64,000 nucleotides of DNA from assembly GCF_014596565.1 (NCBI RefSeq), contig NZ_NOIN01000005.1, positions 62,001 through 126,000 on the forward strand. Reading direction: 5' to 3'. Below, piece after piece: positions 1 to 9,074 of this stretch (positions are counted from its first letter, which is position 1; each line of letters opens with the position of its first letter). Source of the stretch: Pseudomonas sp. PSB18 (GTDB lineage: Bacteria > Pseudomonadota > Gammaproteobacteria > Pseudomonadales > Pseudomonadaceae). The notes beneath the pieces are model-generated. The model was given only the letters and a program-made list of their open reading frames with translations, was not told where the DNA came from and ran no database searches. Made by a program: the position numbers and the translations under genes.

Positions 1-72
1 AATAGCAGCAAGAGCAACTATGTTCGTGTAACGTTGCTCTATGGGCAACGCAGAATCGGGAGGACACCAGCC

Positions 73-1017
73 ATGCGCGAGATCAACCAGCAACGCCTGC
101 GCTATTTTCATGAGGTGCTGACCCACGGATCGATCCGTGGCGCGGCGGACAGCATCAACACCTCCCCCTCGGTGATCACCCGCCAGATCAAGTTGCTGGA
201 AGAGGAATTGGGCGCCCGGCTGTTTGAGCGCCAGGCCCGTGGCGTCCAGCCCACCGAGGCAGCCGCGCACCTGCTGGAGTTCTGGCGCGGCTATCGATCA
301 CATCAGGAGAAGCTCGAAGATCAGCTCCAGGCCATCAAGGGGCTGCAACAGGGACACGTGCGGGTGGTCATCAGCGAAGGCTACGTCGATACCCTGGTGG
401 ACCACGTGCTCGCACCGTTCTGCAAACAGTACCCCAAGCTCGACGTCAGGCTGGACATATTGCCCGTGGACGATGTCCTGAACGAAATCGCGGAAAATCG
501 CGCGCACATCGGCCTGGCCTACAACCCGCCTCCCCACGCTCACATCGATTATCGAGCGACGTCCCGGCAGCCTGTCATGTTGCTGGTTCGCCCGGACCAT
601 CCGCTGGCCTTGAAAGGGACGATGGCAACCGTCGCCGATTTGCTCGACTGCCAAATGGTGCTGACGCCGCCGACTTTCGGTATCGGTCACGCGCTGAAGA
701 TGCTCGAGTACGCCGAGAAGATCGAAATCCGTCCGGCGCTGGTCAGCAACTCCTTGGCCGCGCTCAAGCGCCTGGTCGCGAGCGGCGAGTTTGCCTCGCT
801 GTTGGGCGAAGTGGCGGCCTATCGGGAGATTGCGCAAGGCAGCCTCGCGGTGGTGGCCGTCGATCATCCACTGTTCCAGGAGGTCGAGGCGAAACTGCTG
901 GTGAAGTCCGGACGCCCGCTGGCGGCCCCTGCTCAGGAGCTGCTGAACTGGATGTTGCAGCGGTTGCCGATGTTCGCGTCCGGCAACCCTGCACAAGAAC
1001 CCGGTTCAGCCGTTTGA
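73..1017 (+). CDS. LysR-family transcriptional regulator
   Basis: A 314-aa LysR-type regulator. The N-terminal winged helix-turn-helix (about residues 5-65, with [28 protein letters not shown] and LFERQARG) is followed by a periplasmic-binding-protein-like effector domain. I start at ATG 73; an in-frame TTG at 34 would add 13 residues that look non-native. Its end overlaps the convergent creatininase gene by 12 bp. Its target cannot be seen: the creatininase operon is convergent, and any gene to the left lies outside the window. Family assignment is firm, ligand unknown. Confidence 0.9.
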   Translation: MREINQQRLRYFHEVLTHGSIRGAADSINTSPSVITRQIKLLEEELGARLFERQARGVQPTEAAAHLLEFWRGYRSHQEKLEDQLQAIKGLQQGHVRVVISEGYVDTLVDHVLAPFCKQYPKLDVRLDILPVDDVLNEIAENRAHIGLAYNPPPHAHIDYRATSRQPVMLLVRPDHPLALKGTMATVADLLDCQMVLTPPTFGIGHALKMLEYAEKIEIRPALVSNSLAALKRLVASGEFASLLGEVAAYREIAQGSLAVVAVDHPLFQEVEAKLLVKSGRPLAAPAQELLNWMLQRLPMFASGNPAQEPGSAV

Positions 1018-1800
1018 AACCTGCGACTCGGCCCCGGTGAGCCTGAACTCCGACCGCACCGCCTGGACAATGCCGCTGATGACATCCGCCACCAGCAACC
1101 GTCCCTTCTCTGCGCTCGACCCCAGCGCGGAGGACAGCACGCCGCTGGCCGGCACCCATTCGGTTCGGGTCGGGTACATGTCGTAGACCGGGAATTCGGC
1201 CGGTCCGTGGTCAGGGATTTGGTCCAGGCTCACCAGTTCCGGGTGGTAATGCAGCATCATCGACGTCTCGATAACCGCTGCGTGCTCCAGTGCGATGCCC
1301 GGAAAACCGTTCGGAAAGATCTTGTCGAGGGTCTTTGATTTGACGAACTCCCAGTGCTCCAGGCGCATGACCTCCAGCCCAGCTTCCGGACCGATATCGC
1401 GCATCGCCAGCTCGATGCCTTCGGTCACGAACCATTGGTTTTCATAGTGACCGATCACCAGGACCAGGCGCTTCACGCCATGGCGATGAAACTCGCGCAC
1501 GGCATCGCGGACCATGGCGATCAGCGTCGCGCCATCCACGCTGGTGGTGCCGCAGAAGTGCTGCCCGCCTCCACACTTGGGCTGGGATTTATAGCCGTAG
1601 GACAAGGCCGGGGCGACCATGCCGTCGATCTTGCGGGCCACGTCTTCACTGATTGCACTGGCGAGCAAGGCGTCAGTCCCCAAGGGCAGATGAGGCCCGT
1701 GCTGCTCCGTGGCGCCGATGGGCAGCAATACCACGGCACCTGATTGCACCCGGCGCTCATAGTCCACCCAACTGATGTTATCCATCCGGACAGGGTTCAT
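1006..1800 (-). CDS. crnA: Creatininase (creatinine amidohydrolase)
   Basis: A 264-aa metal-dependent amidohydrolase of the creatininase family, which in its namesake interconverts creatinine and creatine. The metal-site pattern of Pseudomonas creatininase is all present: Glu32 and His34 in GATEQHG, Asp43 in GTDALL, and His118 and Glu120 in IGHYEN. The whole set is offset by about two residues from the characterised enzyme, and [17 protein letters not shown] and IETSMML also fit it. I chose ATG 1800, preceded by AGGAG; a longer upstream reading frame lacks family similarity. It is the last gene of a leftward operon (permease, VOC protein, creatininase). No creatinase gene is in the window, so a related cyclic amide substrate remains possible. 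Confidence 0.82.
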   Translation of the reverse strand: MNPVRMDNISWVDYERRVQSGAVVLLPIGATEQHGPHLPLGTDALLASAISEDVARKIDGMVAPALSYGYKSQPKCGGGQHFCGTTSVDGATLIAMVRDAVREFHRHGVKRLVLVIGHYENQWFVTEGIELAMRDIGPEAGLEVMRLEHWEFVKSKTLDKIFPNGFPGIALEHAAVIETSMMLHYHPELVSLDQIPDHGPAEFPVYDMYPTRTEWVPASGVLSSALGSSAEKGRLLVADVISGIVQAVRSEFRLTGAESQVSNG

Positions 1801-1895
1801 GGTTTTACTCCTGTGTCGTTGCAAAGCGGCCAAGCCTGGACGCCAGGCTCTGTACCTAGTGGCGCCCAGGCGAAACCCGGTGATGCCGTGCGGGC

Positions 1896-2447
1896 TTATG
1901 CCCGCCGCGGATACCAGGACTCCGGCTCCGGATAATCCCAGTCGGCAGGAAAGGCATAGGTTTCGAAGACCGTGGTGGTGTCGGCCTCGGTGCCGAAGAA
2001 CGCGAAATGATTCACGCCCATCCAGGAACCGGACTGCACGCATTTGAAACCGCGCCGCTGCAATTCGGCGATGCGCTCCTCGAACGGAATGTTGTTGCAG
2101 TCATAGGCAACGTGCTGGATCCCTTCGCCGTGTTTTTCCAGGAAGTCGGCGAAAATCGTCGGCCCGGACACGGGTTCCATCAGCTCCCAGACCATGTTGC
2201 CGGATTGGGCGAAGCAGACTTTCAACACAAAGTCGGCCGGCTCACCGTGATACGTCTGGTTCCGGGTGTTCTCCGGGCTGAAGGTGTATACCCGCCATGG
2301 GCCGATCCCCAGCTTGAGCAAGCCGTCCATGGTGCGTTTATGATCCCGGGTCACGATCGCGATCTCCACGACGTTGCCCAGGAACGCATCGATCTCGGCG
2401 CCGCCGTTCAATGCCGCCAGCACATTGGTTTGTTCAAGATGAGACAT
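1896..2447 (-). CDS. VOC-family (glyoxalase/epimerase-like) protein
   Basis: A 183-aa single-chain VOC-fold protein with the look of methylmalonyl-CoA epimerase/Glyoxalase_4 members. Early EIAIVTRDHKRTMDGL begins the first beta-alpha-beta module. VWELMEPVSGPT, GIQHVAYD and TTVFETY carry likely metal ligands (Glu in WELMEP, His in IQHVAYD, Glu in VFETY). ATG 2447 is used because GAGG lies just upstream; an alternative upstream start gives an unsupported extension. It sits between the NCS1 permease and the creatininase, so it probably acts on the imported compound or a product, but the reaction cannot be deduced. Confidence 0.75.
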   Translation of the reverse strand: MSHLEQTNVLAALNGGAEIDAFLGNVVEIAIVTRDHKRTMDGLLKLGIGPWRVYTFSPENTRNQTYHGEPADFVLKVCFAQSGNMVWELMEPVSGPTIFADFLEKHGEGIQHVAYDCNNIPFEERIAELQRRGFKCVQSGSWMGVNHFAFFGTEADTTTVFETYAFPADWDYPEPESWYPRRA

Positions 2448-2497
2448 TTGCAATAACCTCTTTAATGATAAATCGTTGCACAACTTTTACTTAGCCA

Positions 2498-3928
2498 TCA
2501 CTGACGCGTTAATAACTCGTTAATAACTTCGCTAGAGCGCGAGCGATGCAATACGTAATAAATACCGCCGCCCACGCCAAACCCGGCCAACCAGGACAAA
2601 TCAATTCCACCCAACACCATCGCAAGAGGGCCTTGCAGCGATTGAATGGTGCCTACCTGGAATAACCAGGCCGCCAACACCCCCACCGCCAGTGCAAATA
2701 CCCCTCTCCAGTTCACATCGGTGCAGTTGCTTTCCGAGTGATGGCAGTAGAGCGACTTCAAATCGACCTGCCCCCGGCGAATCAGGAAGAAATCGACCAG
2801 GGTGATACCCGCCCATGGACTGATCCACACCACGAAAAACACCATCAGGTTTTCAAAGGCGTGGACAAACTCGCCGGATTGCAGGAACAGATAGAGGATG
2901 AACAGCGCCACCAGGCCCGAAACCGTTGACACCACCCAGCGTGGGACGCGCAGGTCCAGGGACAAGGTGGCCAGCGCCGCCGAGTAGATGACCACGATGT
3001 TGGTGGCCACCGGCCCATGGAGCAGCACCAGCAGGACCGGCAACGCCATGGTGCCGAAGACCGCAATGATCAATTGCGCCGGATCCGAGCCGGCCCCCGC
3101 GGAGGCAATCGCCGCGCCCAGGAACGCCAGCCATACGGTGGGCAGGAACATGCCGAGGAACGTCGAGCGGAACACCTGTCCATCGGACAGTTTGCGCTGG
3201 GTGAAGCGGGTGTAATCCGAGGCGTATACCAGCCACGAAATGCCCCAGCCGATCCCGATCGCCGTCATCAGACTGCTCATGGCCGAGAGCTTGCCGATGC
3301 CCTCGACGGTCGAGCGCTGCCACTGAATATCCACGTGTGTGAAGGCCAGGCCGGTCATCACCACCATGATCAGCAGGATCACCGGCATGGTGTAGCGCTC
3401 GAAGCACTTGATGGCGTTGAAACCCCAGGCGGCGATCCCGACCTGCGCGATCATGACGACCAGGGCGATGCCGTACTTGAGTTCCATGCCGCCACTGATG
3501 CCGACTCTGTCCAGGGCGGCCACCGCCAGGTCCAGCACGATCCATGTGTTGGTCGCCACCCAGCCCATCGGCATCAGCACTTGCATGAGGGTCGGGAGGT
3601 AGGCACCACGGCGGCCGAAGGCCAGCCGGGACAGCACCATCTGCGGCACTCCCGTGCGGTGCCCCATGATGCAGATACCGCCGAACAGGGCGGCGCCCAA
3701 CAGATTGCCGACCACGATGACCAGCAGGGTTTCGATCAGGCTCAGGCCCAGCTGGATACCGATGGCACCCAATACCCAGTTGATCGGCGCCACGTTCGCC
3801 CCCGCCCAGATCCAGAACTGGTCCAGGGGCGTGGAAGTACGATGGCTATCGGGCACGGGCTCGACACCGAGTGCATCATAGTAAGCCTCGTTGATTAAGT
3901 TGTTTTCAGATTCGCGACGCGTTGACAT
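2498..3928 (-). CDS. NCS1-family cytosine/purine/allantoin-type permease
   Basis: A 476-aa inner-membrane transporter with about 12 hydrophobic segments. It shows NCS1 features: a soluble N-terminus leading into PLDQFWIWAGANVAPINW, then MGHRTGVPQMVLSRLAFGRRG and PWAGITLVDFFLIRRG near the C-terminus. Family members import nucleobases, hydantoins, allantoin, thiamine or similar ring compounds with H+ or Na+. Start ATG 3928 follows GAGGAAAA. It is the first gene of the leftward operon ending in creatininase, so creatinine or a related cyclic amide is the natural guess for substrate; that is inference from context only. Confidence 0.85.
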   Translation of the reverse strand: MSTRRESENNLINEAYYDALGVEPVPDSHRTSTPLDQFWIWAGANVAPINWVLGAIGIQLGLSLIETLLVIVVGNLLGAALFGGICIMGHRTGVPQMVLSRLAFGRRGAYLPTLMQVLMPMGWVATNTWIVLDLAVAALDRVGISGGMELKYGIALVVMIAQVGIAAWGFNAIKCFERYTMPVILLIMVVMTGLAFTHVDIQWQRSTVEGIGKLSAMSSLMTAIGIGWGISWLVYASDYTRFTQRKLSDGQVFRSTFLGMFLPTVWLAFLGAAIASAGAGSDPAQLIIAVFGTMALPVLLVLLHGPVATNIVVIYSAALATLSLDLRVPRWVVSTVSGLVALFILYLFLQSGEFVHAFENLMVFFVVWISPWAGITLVDFFLIRRGQVDLKSLYCHHSESNCTDVNWRGVFALAVGVLAAWLFQVGTIQSLQGPLAMVLGGIDLSWLAGFGVGGGIYYVLHRSRSSEVINELLTRQ

Positions 3929-4250
3929 TATTATTTTCCTCGCTGAGCGGCGACCACCTGTATCGCCCGGATTCATTAAAGCGAGGTCTGCAAGTTTAAG
4001 TAATTGACGATAACTAAAGCGTCCTTTAGAAAACCTGTCGGGTTGAGTTTCCCTCAAGCTGTCAATGTGAAACATCCATTTCCGGCTTGGAAATAGCGGC
4101 TTTTCAATGCGGCGCGAGAAAGAACAATCACTTGTTGAGTTTTATTTGTTGTCGTTCAAATAAATATCAATAGTCGAATAGCTGAACCCCATGGCCAACT
4201 TGCTTCCGTCGCCGAGGTAATTCCACCTCAGGCTTAACAGGAAACATGAC
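3929..4250. promoter_or_regulatory. Divergent promoter region, permease operon / azoR
   Basis: This 322-bp gene-free stretch separates the leftward permease operon from rightward azoR. It is AT-richer than its surroundings and holds two clean inverted repeats: ATTTCC-5-GGAAAT (4078-4094) and TTTATTTG-8-CAAATAAA (4141-4164). Either could be an operator for a divergently acting regulator; no regulator gene is adjacent. A short GAGGT/ACCTC hairpin (4214-4229) precedes the azoR ribosome site. I see no small gene here. Confidence 0.5.
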
Positions 4251-4919
4251 ATGACCACCCTTCTTCACATTGATGCCAGCGCACGCTCCGACCGCTCACT
4301 GAGCCGTAAACTGTCTCAGGCCTTTGTCGAGGCCTGGCGTGAGCGCGATGCCAACACCCAGGTCATCACCCGTGACGTCGGCCGCAACCCACCGCCCTTC
4401 GTGACCGAAGCCTGGATTGCCGCGGTCTTTACCCCCGAAGCGCAGATGACGCCGCAAAAACGCGAGGAAATCCGCCTTTCGGACGAACTGATCGATGAGC
4501 TCGACCGCGCCGACGTCATCGTCATCGGCACCCCGATGTACAACTACGGCATGCCCGCCGCGCTCAAGTCCTGGTTTGACAAGGTGATCCGAATCGGCAA
4601 AACCTTCACCTTCGACCTGGAGCGTGGCGACTACCCACTGGAACCGATCATGAGCGGCAAGAAACTGGTCATCCTGTCGTCCCGAGGCGAATTCGGCTTC
4701 GGTCCTGGCGGCGTTCGCGAGACCATGAACCATCTGGACACGCACATCCAGACCTGCGCGCACTACCTGGGCGTGAATGAAACCCATGTGATTTCCATCG
4801 ACTACCAGGAGTTTGCCGACGCGCGCCATGAAGCCTCTATCGCCAATGCCTTCGACGCCGTTCCAGTGTTGGTCCGGCAGATGATCGAGGAAAGACAACG
4901 CCAGGTGTCGGTGGCTTGA
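4251..4919 (+). CDS. azoR: FMN-dependent NADH:quinone oxidoreductase / azoreductase
   Basis: A 222-aa flavodoxin-fold enzyme of the AzoR (AcpD) family, which reduces quinones and azo compounds with NADH through FMN in the cytosol. Diagnostic segments are the N-terminal phosphate loop HIDASARSDRSLSR, then VIGTPMYNYGMPAALKSWFD and SSRGEFGFGPGG. Length is slightly above the usual 200-210 aa. AGGA precedes the ATG. The amidase gene starts 38 bp downstream on the same strand, so the two are probably cotranscribed. Pseudomonads carry several AzoR paralogs; this one's substrate is unknown. Confidence 0.9.
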   Translation: MTTLLHIDASARSDRSLSRKLSQAFVEAWRERDANTQVITRDVGRNPPPFVTEAWIAAVFTPEAQMTPQKREEIRLSDELIDELDRADVIVIGTPMYNYGMPAALKSWFDKVIRIGKTFTFDLERGDYPLEPIMSGKKLVILSSRGEFGFGPGGVRETMNHLDTHIQTCAHYLGVNETHVISIDYQEFADARHEASIANAFDAVPVLVRQMIEERQRQVSVA

Positions 4920-4957
4920 GCGCCCAGCACCGTCGCCTAACCGACAAGGAAGAAAAC

Positions 4958-6313
4958 ATGATCACGATGCTGCAAACTGCCGAACGATTGAGGCAGGGCC
5001 TGACGACACCCGATGAGTTGGTCGCCTGCGCATTGGCCGCGGCGAGAGAAACGGAGCATGTGTTTATCGCCTTGCTGGAACAACGCGCCCTCGACGCCGC
5101 CAGGGCATCGACCCGGCGCTGGCAACAAGGCACTCCACTGAGCGCCTTCGACGGCATTCCCTACGCGGTCAAAGACTTGCTGGACGTTGCCGGCAGCCGG
5201 ACGACGGCTGGCTCCATCACGCGGATCGACGCTGAGATCGCCGTCGAGGATGCCGCAGTCATCGCCGCCCTCACTGCGCAGGGCATGATCCCGCTGGGCA
5301 AAACCAACCTCGCGGAGTTCGCGTATTCCGGCCTGGGCCTGAACCCGCATTTCGGGACGCCTACCTCAAATGTCGAGGTCGATGAAGTCCGCATGCCCGG
5401 CGGCTCCTCTTCCGGCTCGGCCATCGCGGTTCAACGAGGTGTCGTCACCAGCGCCATTGGTACGGACACCGCCGGTTCGATTCGCGTCCCGGCGGCGTTC
5501 AATGGCGTGGTCGGCTACAAAGCCTCGACGGGTCGTTACAGCCAGCAAGGCGTTCACCCCCTCGCTGTCACGCTCGACAGCCTGGGCGCCTTCGCCCACA
5601 GCGTGGCTGACTGCGCCGCGCTGGACAGGGCGATGCGCGGGATCAACGACGGGGGCTGCCAGGCTGCGAGGCTGTCGGACCTGCGCCTTGTGGTCGACGA
5701 AGGTGTGTTGTCCGACCCGACGCTGCAACCAGCGGTACGGCAGAACCTTGTCGCCACGATGGAACGGCTGCGCGCCGCCGGGACCCAGGTTGAGTATCAA
5801 GCGGTAGCCGCCGTTGCCCGAACCCGTGAACTGATTGCCCGCTCGGGCTGGTTGGGCGCGATAGAAGCCTGGCGCTTGCTGGGCCCAATCGTGGAAAGCC
5901 CGGACGGTGCCCGACTGGACAGACGCGTGCGCGCGCGCCTGCGTGCGGCCAAGGACATCGACTCGGCCACCGAGGCCAGGATCCGACAGTCACGTGAAGC
6001 ACTGATGGCGGCCATCGAGGATGAGCTCGACGGCGCCTTCCTGGTGATGCCGACGGTCAAGCATGTCGCCCCGCCCATGGCGCCCCTGGAGCAGGACGAC
6101 GCGCTGTTCGCGGCCGTCAATCTGGAGACCTTGTCGCTCACCATGATCGGCAGCCTGCTGGACATGCCGGGGGTCGCCCTCCCATCCGGCCAGGACAGCC
6201 TCGGGCTTGCCACCTCAGTGCTGTTCTCGACGACCCGGGGTCGCGATGACTCATTGCTCAGTGCGTGCCTGGCCATAGAATCGGCCATGCTCGCGGATGG
6301 CTTCAGGTCGTGA
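4958..6313 (+). CDS. Amidase-signature hydrolase
   Basis: A 451-aa amidase-signature enzyme that hydrolyses carboxamides via a Ser-cisSer-Lys triad. The triad is visible: Lys72 in AVKDLL, Ser150 in PGGSSSGS and nucleophile Ser174 in GTDTAGSIR. The 24-residue spacing between the two serines is that of the family. ATG 4958 with AAGGAAG upstream is preferred to a start at 4916 that would overlap azoR. Its tail overlaps the convergent LysR gene by 11 bp. Members include AtzF/allophanate-hydrolase-like and indoleacetamide-type enzymes; the substrate cannot be told from sequence, though the neighbouring creatininase and permease make a small amide plausible. Confidence 0.88.
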   Translation: MITMLQTAERLRQGLTTPDELVACALAAARETEHVFIALLEQRALDAARASTRRWQQGTPLSAFDGIPYAVKDLLDVAGSRTTAGSITRIDAEIAVEDAAVIAALTAQGMIPLGKTNLAEFAYSGLGLNPHFGTPTSNVEVDEVRMPGGSSSGSAIAVQRGVVTSAIGTDTAGSIRVPAAFNGVVGYKASTGRYSQQGVHPLAVTLDSLGAFAHSVADCAALDRAMRGINDGGCQAARLSDLRLVVDEGVLSDPTLQPAVRQNLVATMERLRAAGTQVEYQAVAAVARTRELIARSGWLGAIEAWRLLGPIVESPDGARLDRRVRARLRAAKDIDSATEARIRQSREALMAAIEDELDGAFLVMPTVKHVAPPMAPLEQDDALFAAVNLETLSLTMIGSLLDMPGVALPSGQDSLGLATSVLFSTTRGRDDSLLSACLAIESAMLADGFRS

Positions 6314-7244
6314 GCAAGCGGTAATCTCCTGCCAGGTCATTGAGGGCATTGCCCCTGAATGACTTGGCCTCGTCCAGGAGCCATTCCCTGAACAGCACCA
6401 GGCTACGCCGTGGGTGACCATGGCTGTTTTCAATCAGGTGATAGGTGAAGCCCGCCAAGGTCGGTCCTTCCAGCCGCCGGATCCGCCCGGAACGCAGCTC
6501 ATCGTCAATCAGCACATCGCTGCACAACAAAGGCCCCAGCCCTCGCTCCAGCGCATGCAACGCCAGGGTTTCCTCGCTGTACCAGGAAATGCGCAAATCC
6601 CCGGCGGCATCGCGCTTGACCCCGGCGAGCCAGGCTGACCACGATGGGGCTTCAAGGGCCTGGTTCTTCCATTTGAACGCCAGCAGCGGTCGATTCGGGA
6701 AATCGTTGATCGTTGCATGACGCTCCACCGGGCAAATGCGCTTGTCCGCGACCGCGATGAACCGGTCTTCGAACAACACCGGCCCGCGCACATCGGCATC
6801 GACCGGCCCATAACGAATCGCCAGGTCGACGGTTTCAGCACGCAGATCCACGACTTTTTCCGAGGCGTGGATAGACACCACGATGTTCGGATAGATCTCG
6901 TTGAACTTCGCCAGCCGCGGCATGAGCCAGCGTTCGGCGAAGGCCCGCGTGGTGGACACGTGAATGGCATCGCCCTCCTTTGCCCCGCCCAACAAGGTGA
7001 ACGCCTGGGCAATCTGGTCGAAGCCCTCGCGCAGCAACGGATAGATCGCTTTCCCGGCAGGCGTGAGGGTCACCATTCGGCCTCTTTCCAGGAGCTTTTG
7101 CCCCAAGCCTTCTTCCAGTTGGCGCACTTGATGGCTGACCGCGGCGACCGTCACCGAGAGCTCGTTCGCCGCAGCAGAAAAACTCTGGTGCCGTGCGACC
7201 GCCTCGAACGCGCGCACGGAATTCAGAGGGGGGATTTTGCGCAT
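6303..7244 (-). CDS. LysR-family regulator, GcvA-like
   Basis: A 313-aa LysR regulator of the GcvA/AmpR-like subgroup, recognised by the N-terminus PPLNSVRAFEAVARHQSFSAAANELSVT followed after a short gap by HQVRQLEEGLG. The effector domain includes FAERWLMPRLAKF and DLAIRYGP, typical of that subgroup. It is convergent with the amidase gene and lies 86 bp before the stop of the DUF1989 gene reading the same way. The regulated genes are not obvious. The region up to the DUF1989 stop contains nothing else I recognise. Confidence 0.9.
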   Translation of the reverse strand: MRKIPPLNSVRAFEAVARHQSFSAAANELSVTVAAVSHQVRQLEEGLGQKLLERGRMVTLTPAGKAIYPLLREGFDQIAQAFTLLGGAKEGDAIHVSTTRAFAERWLMPRLAKFNEIYPNIVVSIHASEKVVDLRAETVDLAIRYGPVDADVRGPVLFEDRFIAVADKRICPVERHATINDFPNRPLLAFKWKNQALEAPSWSAWLAGVKRDAAGDLRISWYSEETLALHALERGLGPLLCSDVLIDDELRSGRIRRLEGPTLAGFTYHLIENSHGHPRRSLVLFREWLLDEAKSFRGNALNDLAGDYRLLTT

Positions 7245-7330
7245 GGTTTTCTCCGGGCACCCGACGGGGTGCTTGCGACGTATTCAATGTCCTGCCGGCA
7301 AGCAACAAATGCCGGCAGGTTTGCGGTGCG

Positions 7331-7945
7331 TCAGAGGATGCAGTAATGCACGTCCTGGGGTCGCATGCCGTTTACTGCGGTAACGTCCTGGGGGCAGGCG
7401 GACAGGACCACAATAGCGTCCATTTCCGCTTTGAGGCAGACATATTGTCCTGGCTTGCTGACAGGCTCGGCAAACTCGATGCGTCCATCCTCGTGCACCG
7501 GAACGTTCATGAACAGGTTCAAGGGGCTCGGCGTGTCAGGCGCCACCAGGCCGATGGCCTCCAGGGCCAGGAAGAGATTTTCGTTGCAGCTGGCGTGATG
7601 GCCGACGACACCCAGTTGGACATAGCGGGTCGGGTCACAGGCGGCGACCAGGGTGTCATGGATGCCCGGCGTCGTGTCCTCGACCAGCGTCAGGATCCTG
7701 CGGCGCTTGTTGGTCAGCAAGCTGTCCCCTTCACGTGGGTTGAGTTTCAACCAGAAGGGACGACTGTGCTCCATCGACATGGCCTCCCGCAGGTCGCCCA
7801 GGTTGAAGGCCCAGGTGTCCACCACCTGTTTGCCATGGGTGTTGATCACCTGGAGGGTCTGCCCCTGGTTCAATCGGAGCGCTACACCCTGCCGCGCTGG
7901 CAAGAGAAGCCGCTCACCAGGGGTCATCGAAGTCATCGTGTTCAT
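7331..7945 (-). CDS. DUF1989 / urea carboxylase-associated family protein
   Basis: A 204-aa DUF1989 protein. Homologs are found beside urea carboxylase and in amine or aminomethyl-transfer contexts, with no settled activity. Family marks are VVDTWAFN, EHSRPFWLKL, VVGHHASCNENLF, NLFMNVPV and the C-terminal CLKAEMDAIVVLSACPQD. His and Cys in HHASC and SACPQD could bind a metal. Start ATG 7945 follows GAGGAAAA. It diverges from a LysR gene 112 bp away, which probably controls it. No urea carboxylase is present in the window. Confidence 0.82.
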   Translation of the reverse strand: MNTMTSMTPGERLLLPARQGVALRLNQGQTLQVINTHGKQVVDTWAFNLGDLREAMSMEHSRPFWLKLNPREGDSLLTNKRRRILTLVEDTTPGIHDTLVAACDPTRYVQLGVVGHHASCNENLFLALEAIGLVAPDTPSPLNLFMNVPVHEDGRIEFAEPVSKPGQYVCLKAEMDAIVVLSACPQDVTAVNGMRPQDVHYCIL

Positions 7946-8057
7946 GTCGCGGTTTTCCTCTGCACTGATGGGCCTGCAATCAAGGAAAACACAGGAGAAA
8001 ACCGCAAACCAATAATATAAAGTGGCTTCAGTATAAGTTGAATCTATAGGTCAACCC
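7946..8057. promoter_or_regulatory. Divergent LysR-type intergenic region
   Basis: A 112-bp AT-rich gap between the divergent DUF1989 and LysR genes, the classic arrangement for a LysR regulator acting on its neighbour. It contains TTCA-8-TGAA, a T-N11-A-type core, near 8028. The operator is not proven. Confidence 0.4.
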
Positions 8058-8927
8058 ATGCGAATCCGCCAGCTCGAGTGCTTCAGAACCTTGATGATTC
8101 ACGGCACGATGACCCGCGCTGCGGAACTCCTGAATATTTCCCAGCCGGCGATCAGCAGCACCATCGCCAACCTGGAGCATGAAACCGGCCTCAAGCTGTT
8201 CGTGCGCAAGGGCGGTCGCCTGCAACCCACTCCCGAGGCCCGCTTGTTCTTCATCGAGGCGGAACGGGCGCTGGAAGCCGTGGAGAAGACCCAGCGCATC
8301 GCCAAGGAGATCCGCACGGGCAAACGCGGGCACCTGGCAATCGCTGCCTATGCCAGCATCTCGATCAGTCTGCTGCCACGCCTGATGGCTGAATTCGCCA
8401 GGGAGCGCCCGGGCCTGGAGCTGAAGATCATCACCCGCAATTCCCAGTCCGTTCGCGAGTTGGTCACAACGCAGCAATTCGACCTGGCCATTGCCGAACT
8501 GCCCCTCGACTACCCGACGTCCCGCATGGAGGTGATTGCCTATGAGTGCCAGTGCATGATGCCCGTCGATCACCCGCTGGCAGCGTTGGACGCAATTACC
8601 CCGGCGGACCTGGATGGCGTGCCGTTCGTTTCACTGTTCAAGGGCGATCCTCTCTACCAGCAATTGGCAATGGCGTTTTCCGCATACGGATCATCCTGGA
8701 ACGTAGTCGCCGAGACAGAGTTCTTTGCGACGGCATGCGAACTGGTCCGCTCCGGAATGGGCGTCGGTATGGTCGATCCGGTGGTCAGCCGTCCCTTCGC
8801 CCGCGACCTGGTCCTGAAACCCTTCAAGCCCGACATCAAGTACGAGATTGCCTTGCTGCTGCCTACCCAGGAAGAACCCTCGCAACTGGCCCTTGAGTTC
8901 GTAAGCTTCCTCAAGCAGCACCTGTGA
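8058..8927 (+). CDS. LysR-family transcriptional regulator
   Basis: A 289-aa LysR regulator. The HTH region RIRQLECFRTLMIHGTMTRA and then LLNISQPAISSTIANLE resembles opine/amino-acid responsive members (OccR/NocR-like). The effector domain has GHLAIAAYASISISLLPRL. It is divergent from the DUF1989 gene, which it probably regulates. Its stop codon lies 7 bp from a 140-bp palindromic element that separates it from the convergent APC permease. Confidence 0.9.
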   Translation: MRIRQLECFRTLMIHGTMTRAAELLNISQPAISSTIANLEHETGLKLFVRKGGRLQPTPEARLFFIEAERALEAVEKTQRIAKEIRTGKRGHLAIAAYASISISLLPRLMAEFARERPGLELKIITRNSQSVRELVTTQQFDLAIAELPLDYPTSRMEVIAYECQCMMPVDHPLAALDAITPADLDGVPFVSLFKGDPLYQQLAMAFSAYGSSWNVVAETEFFATACELVRSGMGVGMVDPVVSRPFARDLVLKPFKPDIKYEIALLLPTQEEPSQLALEFVSFLKQHL

Positions 8928-8934
8928 CGTCCTA

Positions 8935-9074
8935 GGTTCTGTACGACAAGTCTTGAGACGAAGGTCAGGCAAGGCGAAAACAGCCGAGGAAGCGCAGTGT
9001 ACTGGAGTACATGAGCATTCCGAGGCTGTTTTCAACGCAGCATGAACGAGTATCAAGGCTTTTCGTGCAGAGCC
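8935..9074. mobile_element. MITE-like palindromic element, 140 bp
   Basis: A non-coding 140-bp element with terminal inverted repeats of 24 bp (8935-8958 and 9051-9074; 19 of 24 match, starting GG[TC]TCTG[TC]ACGA). Inside is a perfect 10-bp inverted repeat, GAAAACAGCC (8976-8985) / GGCTGTTTTC (9024-9033), and at the centre TGTACT-GG-AGTACA (8998-9011). All three pairs share one centre, 9004.5. TA dinucleotides flank both ends (8933-8934 and 9075-9076), as expected for IS630/Tc1-type insertion into TA. It fills the gap between two convergent genes, may act as a two-way terminator, and contributes the last base of the APC permease stop codon. Only one copy is in the window. Confidence 0.7.

Noticed and set aside
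8935..9074. tRNA or small RNA gene
   Set aside because: The structure is a linear set of nested inverted repeats with TA flanks; no cloverleaf or promoter signs.
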